DNA of 36,936 nucleotides from Bacteroidales bacterium (GTDB taxonomy: Bacteria; Bacteroidota; Bacteroidia; Bacteroidales; UBA7960): NCBI GenBank assembly GCA_003555385.1, contig PWHO01000102.1:1-36936 (forward strand). The letters run 5' to 3'. The notes beneath the pieces are model-generated. The model was not told the origin of the DNA, did no database searches, and was given only the letters and a program-made list of their open reading frames with translations. Numbering within the stretch: the stretch's first letter is position 1; every line of letters begins with the position of its first letter. Of this stretch, positions 16,373 through 23,447 are shown one piece after another. The position numbers and the translations under genes are program-made.

Positions 16373-16948
16373 CTATAACGGGTTTGTCAGATCAAAGTCC
16401 GCCTGGAAGACGATCTCGCCATCATACAGCAACCTGTATGAAAAGGTGGTCATTGCCTCATCCATGACTACACGCCATTCACGGCCGTAGTGTCCGTCAA
16501 GCAATTCCCTTGAATACTCGTCCTTCGGGAAATGCTGTTCGAAGGCAGTGCCCTGTCCGTCGGAATAACCGCCATACATCGTATTTTCTTCCGGGGTGCC
16601 ATCGGGGTAACGATGATCATGACGGAAACGCAGCCGGCCGTCTTCGTTGATAAACATCCAGGTCCGCGACTGGTCTTCACCCACGTGGAATGGAATATGC
16701 ACCCTGTCTTCCTCACACAGGGTCACATGCATGACATAATCGCCGTCCCAGCTATCACGTCCTTCGGCCAGGTAAGCCTCCTCACCGGGGAAAGACTGTC
16801 CGCAAAGACTTGCCAGGTTGTCCATGAAAGCCCTTTCCTGCTGTGGTAATTCTGCAGTTTCTGCCTCCTCAGCAGCTTCACGGGGAGCCTGTCCGCAGGA
16901 AGCGATGAAAAAAGCAGCAATCATCAATAAGAGAAAATGTTTGTACAT
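16373..16948 (-). CDS. Lipoprotein of unknown function, paralogue A
   Basis: This 191-residue protein has a lipoprotein signal peptide with lipobox FIASC-G (Cys18), so it is a membrane-anchored envelope protein. The mature part starts with a Glu/Ala-rich linker. A compact domain follows with CGQSFPGE, a second Cys in VTLCEEDR, and the conserved core IPFHVGEDQSRTWMF then LRFRHDHRYPDGTPEE; it ends FDLTNPL. The gene at 21459-22055 encodes a close paralogue with the same core and end. I do not recognise a named family. It converges on the GH13 gene with a 7-nt gap and is divergent from the DUF2807 protein. The His/Asp-rich HDHRYPDG segment might bind metal or be catalytic, but this is speculation. 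Confidence 0.85.
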   Translation of the reverse strand: MYKHFLLLMIAAFFIASCGQAPREAAEEAETAELPQQERAFMDNLASLCGQSFPGEEAYLAEGRDSWDGDYVMHVTLCEEDRVHIPFHVGEDQSRTWMFINEDGRLRFRHDHRYPDGTPEENTMYGGYSDGQGTAFEQHFPKDEYSRELLDGHYGREWRVVMDEAMTTFSYRLLYDGEIVFQADFDLTNPL

Positions 16949-17067
16949 AGTGGTTGGTTTAGGTTAATGAATGATATGCCATGCGAACTTACTACTTTTT
17001 GAGCTTATTTTTTAAAAAACGGGTGGATTTTATTCAGTCCTGTAACTTTTCGACAACTGCCCCGTCT

Positions 17068-17075
17068 TATGTTTG
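17068..17075 (+). promoter_or_regulatory. Bacteroidota -7 element for the DUF2807 gene
   Basis: TATGTTTG matches TAnnTTTG exactly, 53 nt before the ATG at 17129. The -33 is poor (TTTT at 17047-17050). The 180-nt gap 16949-17128 also has to drive the divergent lipoprotein; a near match to the same element (complement of 16984-16991, TAAGTTCG) is the only candidate there. Confidence 0.5.
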
Positions 17076-17128
17076 AATATTGCGCAAATTAAAGGAATTG
17101 CGCGGACACTTTAAACCATCATCTCTAA

Positions 17129-18601
17129 ATGAATCACACCATGAAAACAATCCAATTATTCCTATTGTCAGCAGTGCTTATTTTTTCTGCCACATTTTCC
17201 GCAACAGGGAACCCCGCAGCAGAAACCGCTGACAGCAAAGAACAACGACAAGTTGATCCATTCACCGGAGTTTCGGCAGGAAGCGTATTTGAAGTTTATC
17301 TGACCCAGGGAAACAATTACCACCTTGAGGTAGAGGCACCGGCAGAGCGCATGCAACAAATCCGGACTGTGGTGGAAGATGACGTGCTCATCATAGAATT
17401 TACCGGACGGGAAAGAAACCTGAGAGACCTGAAGGTACACGTAACTGCCCCTTCCCTTGAATACCTGCATGCGGGTGGGGCCTCTTCCATGAAGGGACAA
17501 AACATCCTCACTGCACCGGTCATGGAGCTTAAGGTTTCAGGGGCGGCCAGCATGGATGTGGAAGTGGTCACAGAGCAACTGACCACCGAAATCAGTGGTG
17601 CAACCGGCATTTCCCTGGCCGGAGAGGCTACCGAACATTACCTGAAAGCAAGTGGCGTTTCCCGCGTACGTGCATACGGTCTGGAGACCAGCTACACCGA
17701 TGTGAACAGTTCCGGCACTTCCAACATTCGCATCAACGCGAAAAACAAGCTGACCGCCAATGCCAGCGGTACTTCCACCGTTACCGTAAGGGGCAATCCG
17801 GCAGACACGAACTACACAACCTCAGGCACAGCTTCTGTAAGGGGAGTCAACAACAATGCCACCTCTGCAGAGGAAAAAGAATCCACCGTGATCAGGGTGG
17901 GGGGCACCGAAGTGGTGATGTCAGATGGCCAGCGACCAACTATAAAGCGGTGGCGGGGTCCCTGGAAGAACAACTGGAGCGGGCTCTATATCGGCCTCAA
18001 CGGATATTCCGATTCAGGGGTTAAAACCAGCCTGCCTGACAAGTACCATTTCATGGAGCTGGATTATAACAAATCCATGCAGGTAAACCTGAACATGTTC
18101 CACCAGAACGTTGTGCTCGCCAGGGGTAACAGGAGTATGTTCGGGCTGGTAAGTGGGCTGGGCATTCAATGGAACAACTATCACCTGTCGAACGACTATA
18201 TCCTCATGCACCAGGAAGAAGGCCTGACCCATATGCACTCAGAATACAGTTTGAGCACCAACAGGCTCAGGGTATTTCAGTTGAATGTGCCAGTGATGAT
18301 GGAATACCAGATCCGTGAAGATTATGGCCCCAACCGGTTTCACATATCGGCAGGCATCCAGGGTGGTTACCGCCTCAGAAGCCATACCAAGGTAGAATAC
18401 CGGGATTCAGACGGAAATAAGCAACGTGACCGGGCCAGGGAGGATTTTCACCTGGTACCCATCCGGCTTGATGCCATCGGGCAGATCGGCTGGGGGCGCT
18501 TAAACTTTTTTGCCACTTATTCGTTGAACTCTATGTTCAAAGACGACAGGGGGCCGGATATCCATCCTTTCAGTATCGGAATCAGGCTTCTGAGTTTATA
18601 A
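17129..18601 (+). CDS. DUF2807 (GIN-like) domain fused to an outer-membrane beta-barrel
   Basis: This 490-residue protein has a Sec signal peptide (about residues 1-27). Residues ~40-250 are a repetitive beta-helix of the DUF2807 type, beginning QVDPFTGVSAGSVFEVYLTQG. It has recurrent S/G-rich turns (HAGGASSMKG, VSGAASMDVEV, SSGTSNIRINA, ASGTSTVTVRG), each a rung of about 20 residues. After a short basic linker (KRWRGPWKNNWSG) the C-terminal ~220 residues alternate like an eight-stranded PorT-type outer-membrane barrel and end in a terminal strand, PFSIGIRLLSL. The barrel would sit in the outer membrane with the DUF2807 head in the periplasm or at the surface. It is monocistronic: promoter element upstream, terminator downstream. 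Its role is unknown. Confidence 0.85.
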   Translation: MNHTMKTIQLFLLSAVLIFSATFSATGNPAAETADSKEQRQVDPFTGVSAGSVFEVYLTQGNNYHLEVEAPAERMQQIRTVVEDDVLIIEFTGRERNLRDLKVHVTAPSLEYLHAGGASSMKGQNILTAPVMELKVSGAASMDVEVVTEQLTTEISGATGISLAGEATEHYLKASGVSRVRAYGLETSYTDVNSSGTSNIRINAKNKLTANASGTSTVTVRGNPADTNYTTSGTASVRGVNNNATSAEEKESTVIRVGGTEVVMSDGQRPTIKRWRGPWKNNWSGLYIGLNGYSDSGVKTSLPDKYHFMELDYNKSMQVNLNMFHQNVVLARGNRSMFGLVSGLGIQWNNYHLSNDYILMHQEEGLTHMHSEYSLSTNRLRVFQLNVPVMMEYQIREDYGPNRFHISAGIQGGYRLRSHTKVEYRDSDGNKQRDRAREDFHLVPIRLDAIGQIGWGRLNFFATYSLNSMFKDDRGPDIHPFSIGIRLLSL

Positions 18602-18632
18602 TATTATTCGCTTCATGTTTGTTGTTGGTTTT

Positions 18633-18668
18633 AAAAGGGACGGTTTTACTGCCGTCCCTTTTTTTATT
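18633..18668 (+). terminator. Intrinsic terminator after the DUF2807-barrel gene
   Basis: The 11-bp stem AAAAGGGACGG (18633-18643) pairs with CCGTCCCTTTT (18652-18662) around an 8-nt loop, followed by further Ts. It lies 31 nt after the stop codon and is a textbook rho-independent terminator. Confidence 0.88.
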
Positions 18669-18686
18669 TTAAGAAGCAGAAATGCT

Positions 18687-18694
18687 TATTTTTG
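18687..18694 (+). promoter_or_regulatory. Bacteroidota -7 element for yebC
   Basis: TATTTTTG matches TAnnTTTG. Transcription would start near 18701, about 12 nt before the yebC ATG at 18713, giving a very short leader. It also argues against the upstream TTG at 18692 as start codon. Confidence 0.5.
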
Positions 18695-18712
18695 CAAAAA
18701 ACGATATCAGCC

Positions 18713-19468
18713 ATGTCAGGTCACAGCAAATGGTCAACCATTAAGCGCAAGAAAGGCGCACAGGACGCCAAACGGTCTAAGATCTTTTCGCGCATCATTA
18801 AAGAAATCAATATTGCCGTCAGGGAAGGAGGCAACGACCCGGAAGGGAACCCCAGGCTTCGACTGGCCATTGCCAATGCCAAAGGAGCAAATATGCCCAA
18901 AGACAATATTCAGCGGGCCATTTCCAAAGCAGGTGACAAAAATGCCGCAAATTTCCAGGAGGTAACTTATGAGGGTTACGCAAACGACGGGGTTGCCATC
19001 TATGTGGAATGCCTCACCGACAATGTGCAGCGCACGGTAGCCAACATAAGAAGCTATTTCAATAAACACAACGGCAAACTGGAAACAAAAGGTGCGCTGA
19101 GTTTCTTGTTCGACCGCAAGGGCGTATTCACCATCCCAGAAAAGACCTTCCGAGAAAAGTCAATGGATGAGGATGAGTTTTTAATGGAGGTAATTGATGC
19201 AGGAGCCGAAGAAACAGAGAGTGAAGATGAATTCCTGACCATTTATACCGCTATGGAAGATTTCGGCTCTATGGCCAAAAAACTGGAAGAGCTTGGCATT
19301 GAGGCCGAAAACGCAGAACTGCAAAGAATTCCAAAAACCACGGTTAAGCTTGACAAGGAAGCGGCTCAAAAGGTGCTGAAGCTGATCGACACCTTTGAGG
19401 ATGACGATGATGCACAGAATGTATTCCACAACCTGGAATTCACCGAGGAGCTTATGCAGGAAATGTAG
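18713..19468 (+). CDS. yebC: YebC/PmpR family protein
   Basis: This 251-residue cytosolic protein begins with the family signature MSGHSKWSTIKRKKGAQD, followed by KRSKIFSRIIKEI and NPRLRLAIANAKGANMPKDNI. The middle has YEGYANDGVAIYVECLTDN and GALSFLFDRKGVF, and the C-terminal domain is acidic. Length and motif order are those of full-length YebC. The start is ATG 18713; an in-frame TTG 21 nt upstream lies inside the -7 element. The family was long annotated as transcription regulators; more recent work on relatives links some members to ribosomes and translation of proline-rich sequences. Which applies here is not visible. The gene is flanked upstream by a terminator and downstream by the convergent ABC ATPase gene. 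Confidence 0.95.
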   Translation: MSGHSKWSTIKRKKGAQDAKRSKIFSRIIKEINIAVREGGNDPEGNPRLRLAIANAKGANMPKDNIQRAISKAGDKNAANFQEVTYEGYANDGVAIYVECLTDNVQRTVANIRSYFNKHNGKLETKGALSFLFDRKGVFTIPEKTFREKSMDEDEFLMEVIDAGAEETESEDEFLTIYTAMEDFGSMAKKLEELGIEAENAELQRIPKTTVKLDKEAAQKVLKLIDTFEDDDDAQNVFHNLEFTEELMQEM

Positions 19469-19543
19469 GGTCACCCAGTTGGTTACCCGGCTGGTTGCCC
19501 GACACAACGGGCTTCCCTGCCTGGCGGATTACCCGACAATAAG

Positions 19544-21322
19544 TCAAAAATCGGGGATGGCCCCGATGAGTTTTTTGGTATACGCTTCACGCGGGCTGGC
19601 GTATAAGCTATCTGCCTCACCGCTTTCAACGATCCGGCCGTCTTTCATCACAATAATTCTGTCAGACATAAATTTGACCACCGCCAGGTCGTGAGAAATA
19701 AAAATATAGGTAAGCCCGTACTCCCTTTTCAGGTCATTCAGAAGGTTCAGGACTTTTGCCTGCACAGACACGTCAAGGGCGGAAACCGATTCATCGCAAA
19801 TAATGAACTCAGGGTTCATTGCCAGAGCTCTGGCAATGCAGATCCGCTGTCGCTGTCCGCCGGAAAAGGCGTGCGGATAACGGTCAAAATGCCAGGCTTC
19901 CAGACCCACTTTTTCCAGCAGTTCAACGACGCGTGCTTTTCTTTCCCTGTTGTTCTTCAGCATACCGTGCACCTGCATCGGCTCCATAATGGCCCGACCG
20001 ACACTCATCCCCGGTGATAGCGAAGCATAGGGATCCTGAAAAATGATCTGGAACCGTGTCCTCAGCCTTCTGAGCTCACCTGATGACATCTTTGACAAGT
20101 CAACTCCCTTGTACACCACGTCCCCGGAGTCCGGGCGGATCAATTGCATAATGGTTCTGCCCAGGGTGGTTTTGCCGCATCCCGACTCACCAACAAGTCC
20201 GAGGGTTTCTCCCCGGTATACCTGAAAGCTGACATCCGCCACTGCCACATGATGCTCAAGCGGCCGGCCAAGCATATTTCTGCGGGTAATGAAACGGGTG
20301 AAAAGGTTTTTGATCTCCAGCACGGGCTCTTTTTCCCTGGCCCTGTCTCCGGATGGCCTGACCCTGTCTCCGGATGGCCTGACCCTGTCTCCGGATTGCC
20401 GGGCCGCGGCAGCACCTGATGACTCGGCCCCCGGCGGTGATTGGATGATTTCATGATCCGAAGACTTTTCACCCATAAAATCTTCCACCACGGCCAGCCT
20501 GGCCGGTCTTTCTTCCAGGGACGGGCGGCAGGCCAGCAGGGCGCGGGTATAGGGGTTCGATGGTTCATTGAGCACCCTGGAAGCCGGCCCCTCCTCCATC
20601 ACCCGGCCATTTCGCATGACGCAAATTTTCCCGGCGACCTGCGCAATCACCCCCAGGTCATGTGAAATGAACATCACCGCCATTTTGTGCCTTTCCTGCA
20701 AACTCTGCAGCAGTTCCAGGATATCTTGCTGCACGGTTACATCCAGGGCCGTAGTGGGTTCGTCGGCAATAAGCAGTGCCGGGTCACATGCCATGGCCAT
20801 GGCGATCATCACCCGTTGCTTTTGCCCCCCGGACAGCTCATGCGGCCAGGCCTGATAAACTTTTTCCGGCCGGGGCAAGCGTACCTCTCTGAATAATTCA
20901 AGGGCTTTTTTTCTGGCGCCGGAAGCATTGCTCCGGCGATGCCACAATATACTCTCTGCCACCTGCGGCCCGCAGCGCTTTACCGGATTCAGCGAAGTCA
21001 TCGGTTCCTGGAAGATCATGGCCATGTGCCGGCCACGCAGCGACTGTATATCCTGATCGCCCAGGTCAGGGAGGTTTATCATTCCTTTTTCAGGATGATC
21101 AAACCAGATCTCTCCGGATCTGATACGGGCTGTACTTCTGCTGAGCAGCCGCATCACGGCAAGAGCTGTGACAGATTTTCCCGACCCGGATTCACCCACC
21201 AAACCGAGCACTTCGCCTGGAAATAATTCCAGCGAAACTCCTTCTACGGCAGAGACAATTTCATCTCCCGTATCAAATACGACAGAAAGGTCCCTGATGG
21301 ATAAAATCGGGTTTTTATTCAT
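19544..21322 (-). CDS. Fused two-domain peptide-type ABC transporter ATPase (DppD-DppF-like)
   Basis: This is about 592 residues from ATG at 21322 (MNKNPILSIRDLSVVF). The frame continues further upstream to 21607, but that part covers the divergent lipoprotein gene and its promoter and has no ABC sequence. Two complete nucleotide-binding domains are present. The first has Walker A GESGSGKS, signature LSGGQKQR, Walker B LLIADEP and switch His in FISHD. The second has GESGCGKT, SGGQRQRI, FIICDES and FISHD. The layout matches GsiA/YejF-type ATPases that energise dipeptide or oligopeptide importers. The linker carries a 7-residue tandem repeat. No permease or binding protein is encoded nearby, so it is an orphan ATPase serving a transporter encoded elsewhere. 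Confidence 0.9.
   Translation of the reverse strand: MNKNPILSIRDLSVVFDTGDEIVSAVEGVSLELFPGEVLGLVGESGSGKSVTALAVMRLLSRSTARIRSGEIWFDHPEKGMINLPDLGDQDIQSLRGRHMAMIFQEPMTSLNPVKRCGPQVAESILWHRRSNASGARKKALELFREVRLPRPEKVYQAWPHELSGGQKQRVMIAMAMACDPALLIADEPTTALDVTVQQDILELLQSLQERHKMAVMFISHDLGVIAQVAGKICVMRNGRVMEEGPASRVLNEPSNPYTRALLACRPSLEERPARLAVVEDFMGEKSSDHEIIQSPPGAESSGAAAARQSGDRVRPSGDRVRPSGDRAREKEPVLEIKNLFTRFITRRNMLGRPLEHHVAVADVSFQVYRGETLGLVGESGCGKTTLGRTIMQLIRPDSGDVVYKGVDLSKMSSGELRRLRTRFQIIFQDPYASLSPGMSVGRAIMEPMQVHGMLKNNRERKARVVELLEKVGLEAWHFDRYPHAFSGGQRQRICIARALAMNPEFIICDESVSALDVSVQAKVLNLLNDLKREYGLTYIFISHDLAVVKFMSDRIIVMKDGRIVESGEADSLYASPREAYTKKLIGAIPDF
20341..20397. repeat. 21-bp tandem repeat in ABC ATPase linker
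   Basis: The unit CCCTGTCTCCGGATGGCCTGA occurs at 20341-20361 and again without change at 20362-20382. A third, partial copy at 20383-20397 keeps its first 15 bases. On the coding (minus) strand it encodes the heptad SGDRVRP in the linker between the two ATPase domains. The period is a multiple of three, so copy-number change would preserve the frame. Confidence 0.9.
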
Positions 21323-21342
21323 GGCAATACCGGAATGTTCAG

Positions 21343-21350
21343 CAAACTTA
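21343..21350 (-). promoter_or_regulatory. Possible -7 element for the ABC ATPase gene
   Basis: The complement reads TAAGTTTG, an exact TAnnTTTG match, 21 nt before the ATG at 21322. No -33 element is evident, and the implied leader is only about 14 nt. Confidence 0.35.
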
Positions 21351-21414
21351 CAAAATCTAACTGTCCGCAGATGAATATTTTTCCGGCAGTGCATGAAGCT
21401 ATAAACAGAAGCAT

Positions 21415-21422
21415 TATCTTTG
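21415..21422 (+). promoter_or_regulatory. -7 element for lipoprotein paralogue B
   Basis: TATCTTTG matches TAnnTTTG exactly. It places the transcript start near 21429, so translation should begin at ATG 21459 (or 21465) and not at the in-frame TTG 21429. Confidence 0.5.
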
Positions 21423-21458
21423 TAGTTATTGAAGGAAAACGAACTACTCAAAACAAAA

Positions 21459-22055
21459 ATGTTTATGAAGAACTTGTCTTTATCAGTAATCCTGGCACTT
21501 ATTTTTCTGGCATCTTCCTGCGGGCCCCGACAGGAACAGGCAGAAGAGACCTCGGAACCCCTCATGGAAGAATTGATCTCGGAAAACCACCGGGCATTTT
21601 TCAACAACCTGGCCAGGTTGTGCGGAGAATCATTCGCCGGGGAGCAAATTTACCGCAGCCACCATGCCTCAGGATGGGAAGACTACGAAATGACAATGCA
21701 TGTGGAAGTCTGCGAAAGCGACCGCATCCTGATCCCGTTCCATGTTGGTGAAGACCAGTCGCGGACCTGGATGTTCCTGATTGAAGACGGCAGTCTGCGA
21801 TTCCGCCACGACCACCGCTACCCTGACGGAACTCCGGAGGAAGAAAGTTTATATGGGGGTTATGCTGACGATTCCGGCACAGCTTTTGTGCAACACTTCC
21901 CGGCGGACCAATATACCGCTGAACTTATTGACGGAGGAGAGGGAAATGTGTGGACGGTCAGCATGGATGAAGCCTTCACCACATTCACTTATCGCCTGGA
22001 AAGAGACGGGGAAAAACGCCTTCGGGTGGATTTTGACCTGACAAACCCATTGTAA
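21459..22055 (+). CDS. Lipoprotein of unknown function, paralogue B
   Basis: This is about 198 residues from ATG 21459 (MFMKNLSLSVILAL), a lipoprotein signal peptide with lipobox LASSC-G. The mature domain parallels the product of 16373-16948: CGESFAGE, VEVCESDR, IPFHVGEDQSRTWMF, LRFRHDHRYPDGTPEE, and the shared end FDLTNPL. Two mature-domain cysteines are conserved in both paralogues and could form a disulfide. A 29-nt stretch is identical in the two genes (21747-21775 here). The frame opens at TTG 21429, but a -7 element at 21415-21422 argues for the later ATG. An alpha/beta hydrolase gene starts 7 nt downstream, so the two are likely co-transcribed. Function unknown. Confidence 0.85.
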   Translation: MFMKNLSLSVILALIFLASSCGPRQEQAEETSEPLMEELISENHRAFFNNLARLCGESFAGEQIYRSHHASGWEDYEMTMHVEVCESDRILIPFHVGEDQSRTWMFLIEDGSLRFRHDHRYPDGTPEEESLYGGYADDSGTAFVQHFPADQYTAELIDGGEGNVWTVSMDEAFTTFTYRLERDGEKRLRVDFDLTNPL

Positions 22056-22062
22056 ATTAAAC

Positions 22063-22947
22063 ATGAAAGATAATACAGAAGGGATTACAGAAGACGTTTA
22101 CCGAACAGCAAAAGAGCAGCAGGAGAAGGAGCAGAAAGCAGTACTTCCTGATGGAAGGAGGTTATTCTATAAAATATATCCCAACTCGCCTGATGCCCCC
22201 TGGTTAACACTCGTCCACGGTGTCGGAGGCAGTTCCATTATCTGGTTCAAGCAGATTCGTGAATTTTCGAAACATTTCAATGTGCTTGTGGTAGACCTCA
22301 GGGGGCACGGCCGGTCCCGTGACCTGTTCTCTGCATATATGGGCAAGGAGTACACTTTTGAGGATATCAGTACCGATGTGCTGCAGGTGCTGGAACATCT
22401 GAACATCAAAAAAAGTCACTTCATGGGGGTTTCACTGGGAACCATATTGATCCGCGTAATTGCGGAAATGGAACCTGAGCGGGGGGAGTCAATGACCCTG
22501 GCCGGAGCCATTACCCGGTTGAACATTCGTTCCCGTTTCCTGGTATGGGTGGCCAAGGTTTTCAAGCCGGTAATTCCTTTCATGTGGCTTTACCGCCTGT
22601 TTGCCAGAATTTTAATGCCCAGCAAACGGCACAGGGAAAGCCGTTACCTGTTCATTAAAGAAGCACAGAAACTTTACCGGCGTGAGATCAATCGCTGGTT
22701 TAAACTGCTGAAGGATGTCAACCCATTGCTGCAGTACCAGGTGGAGCAAAATCCGGAAATCCCTACCCTTTACCTGATGGGCGATGAAGACCACCTATTT
22801 CTGCAACCGGTAAAAGAACTGGTCAGGGAAAACAAGATGGCATCACTCATCACCATAGAAAATTCGGGGCATATCTGCAATGTAGACCAGCCACATATTT
22901 TTAATAAGCATGCCATACAGTTTCTGAAACAAACCACTGCCGCATAG
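22063..22947 (+). CDS. Alpha/beta-hydrolase fold protein
   Basis: This 294-residue cytosolic protein is an alpha/beta hydrolase. The oxyanion region is LVHGVGGSSIIWFKQ, strand 4 is NVLVVDLRGHGRS, the nucleophile elbow is GVSLG (Ser at about residue 125), the acid is in YLMGDEDHLF, and the catalytic His is in NSGHICNVDQP near the C-terminus. The triad is therefore complete. A basic, aromatic cap region (about 155-225, VFKPVIPFMWLYRLF) could contact membranes or a lipid-like substrate. The substrate cannot be predicted; esterase, lipase-like and peptidase members all share these features. It sits between lipoprotein paralogue B (7 nt) and the QueD-like gene (14 nt), suggesting a three-gene transcript. 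Confidence 0.87.
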   Translation: MKDNTEGITEDVYRTAKEQQEKEQKAVLPDGRRLFYKIYPNSPDAPWLTLVHGVGGSSIIWFKQIREFSKHFNVLVVDLRGHGRSRDLFSAYMGKEYTFEDISTDVLQVLEHLNIKKSHFMGVSLGTILIRVIAEMEPERGESMTLAGAITRLNIRSRFLVWVAKVFKPVIPFMWLYRLFARILMPSKRHRESRYLFIKEAQKLYRREINRWFKLLKDVNPLLQYQVEQNPEIPTLYLMGDEDHLFLQPVKELVRENKMASLITIENSGHICNVDQPHIFNKHAIQFLKQTTAA

Positions 22948-22961
22948 AAAGCCGCACAGCA

Positions 22962-23435
22962 ATGAGCAACGAACCCATCATACGACTCACCAAAGAATTT
23001 CATTTTGAAGCGGCGCATGCCCTCTGGAATTACGATGGGCCCTGCCGGAACATCCACGGACACAGTTATCGTTTGTTTGTAACTGTCAGAGGCAAGCCTG
23101 CTGCCGGTGAGGGGAACCCCAAACAGGGCATGCTGATAGATTTTTCCGTACTTAAGAAAATTGTCAACGAGTTGATTATCGACCCCTTCGATCACGCCCT
23201 GATGATCAATGCCGGTACACCTCACCTGGATATGGCCAGAAACAGCGAACTTTACGGAAAACTGGTTCCCCTTCCATACCAGCCAACCTGTGAAAACATG
23301 ATCCGGGATTTTGCATCAAAGATCCGCAAAGCCTTGCCGGAGGAAGTGCAGCTTCACTCTCTTCGACTGCATGAAACCGCCACTGCTTATGCGGAATGGC
23401 ATGCCGAAGACAACCCGGAGGGGCCGGGAGACTAA
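22962..23435 (+). CDS. 6-pyruvoyl-tetrahydropterin synthase / QueD family enzyme
   Basis: This 157-residue protein has the zinc-binding histidines of the family: His in FEAAHALW and the HGH pair in CRNIHGHSYRL. The catalytic Cys comes just before (GPCRNIHGH). Further family marks are MLIDFSVLKKIVNELIIDPFDHALM, PTCENMIRDFASKI and the substrate-binding Glu in LHETATAYAEW. In bacteria this fold usually is QueD (6-carboxy-5,6,7,8-tetrahydropterin synthase), the second step of queuosine/7-deazaguanine synthesis from dihydroneopterin triphosphate. A PTPS role in pterin metabolism is the alternative. No other queuosine gene is in the window. The 3' end converges on the DUF5686 gene with a 12-nt gap. 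Confidence 0.92.
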   Translation: MSNEPIIRLTKEFHFEAAHALWNYDGPCRNIHGHSYRLFVTVRGKPAAGEGNPKQGMLIDFSVLKKIVNELIIDPFDHALMINAGTPHLDMARNSELYGKLVPLPYQPTCENMIRDFASKIRKALPEEVQLHSLRLHETATAYAEWHAEDNPEGPGD

Positions 23436-23447
23436 GAGACCACCCAT

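Noticed and set aside
19469..19543. Possible terminator between yebC and the ABC ATPase gene
   Set aside because: Only a 5-bp stem (GCCCG/CGGGC) without a T-run was found, along with short degenerate GGTT-CCCG repeats; not enough to call a terminator.
20341..20397. Short repeats considered as a CRISPR array
   Set aside because: The units are contiguous without spacers, in-frame inside an ABC ATPase gene, and no cas gene is present.
21323..21607. N-terminal extension of the ABC ATPase frame
   Set aside because: It has no ABC sequence, covers the divergent lipoprotein gene and its -7 element, and the ATG at 21322 starts the first recognisable domain.
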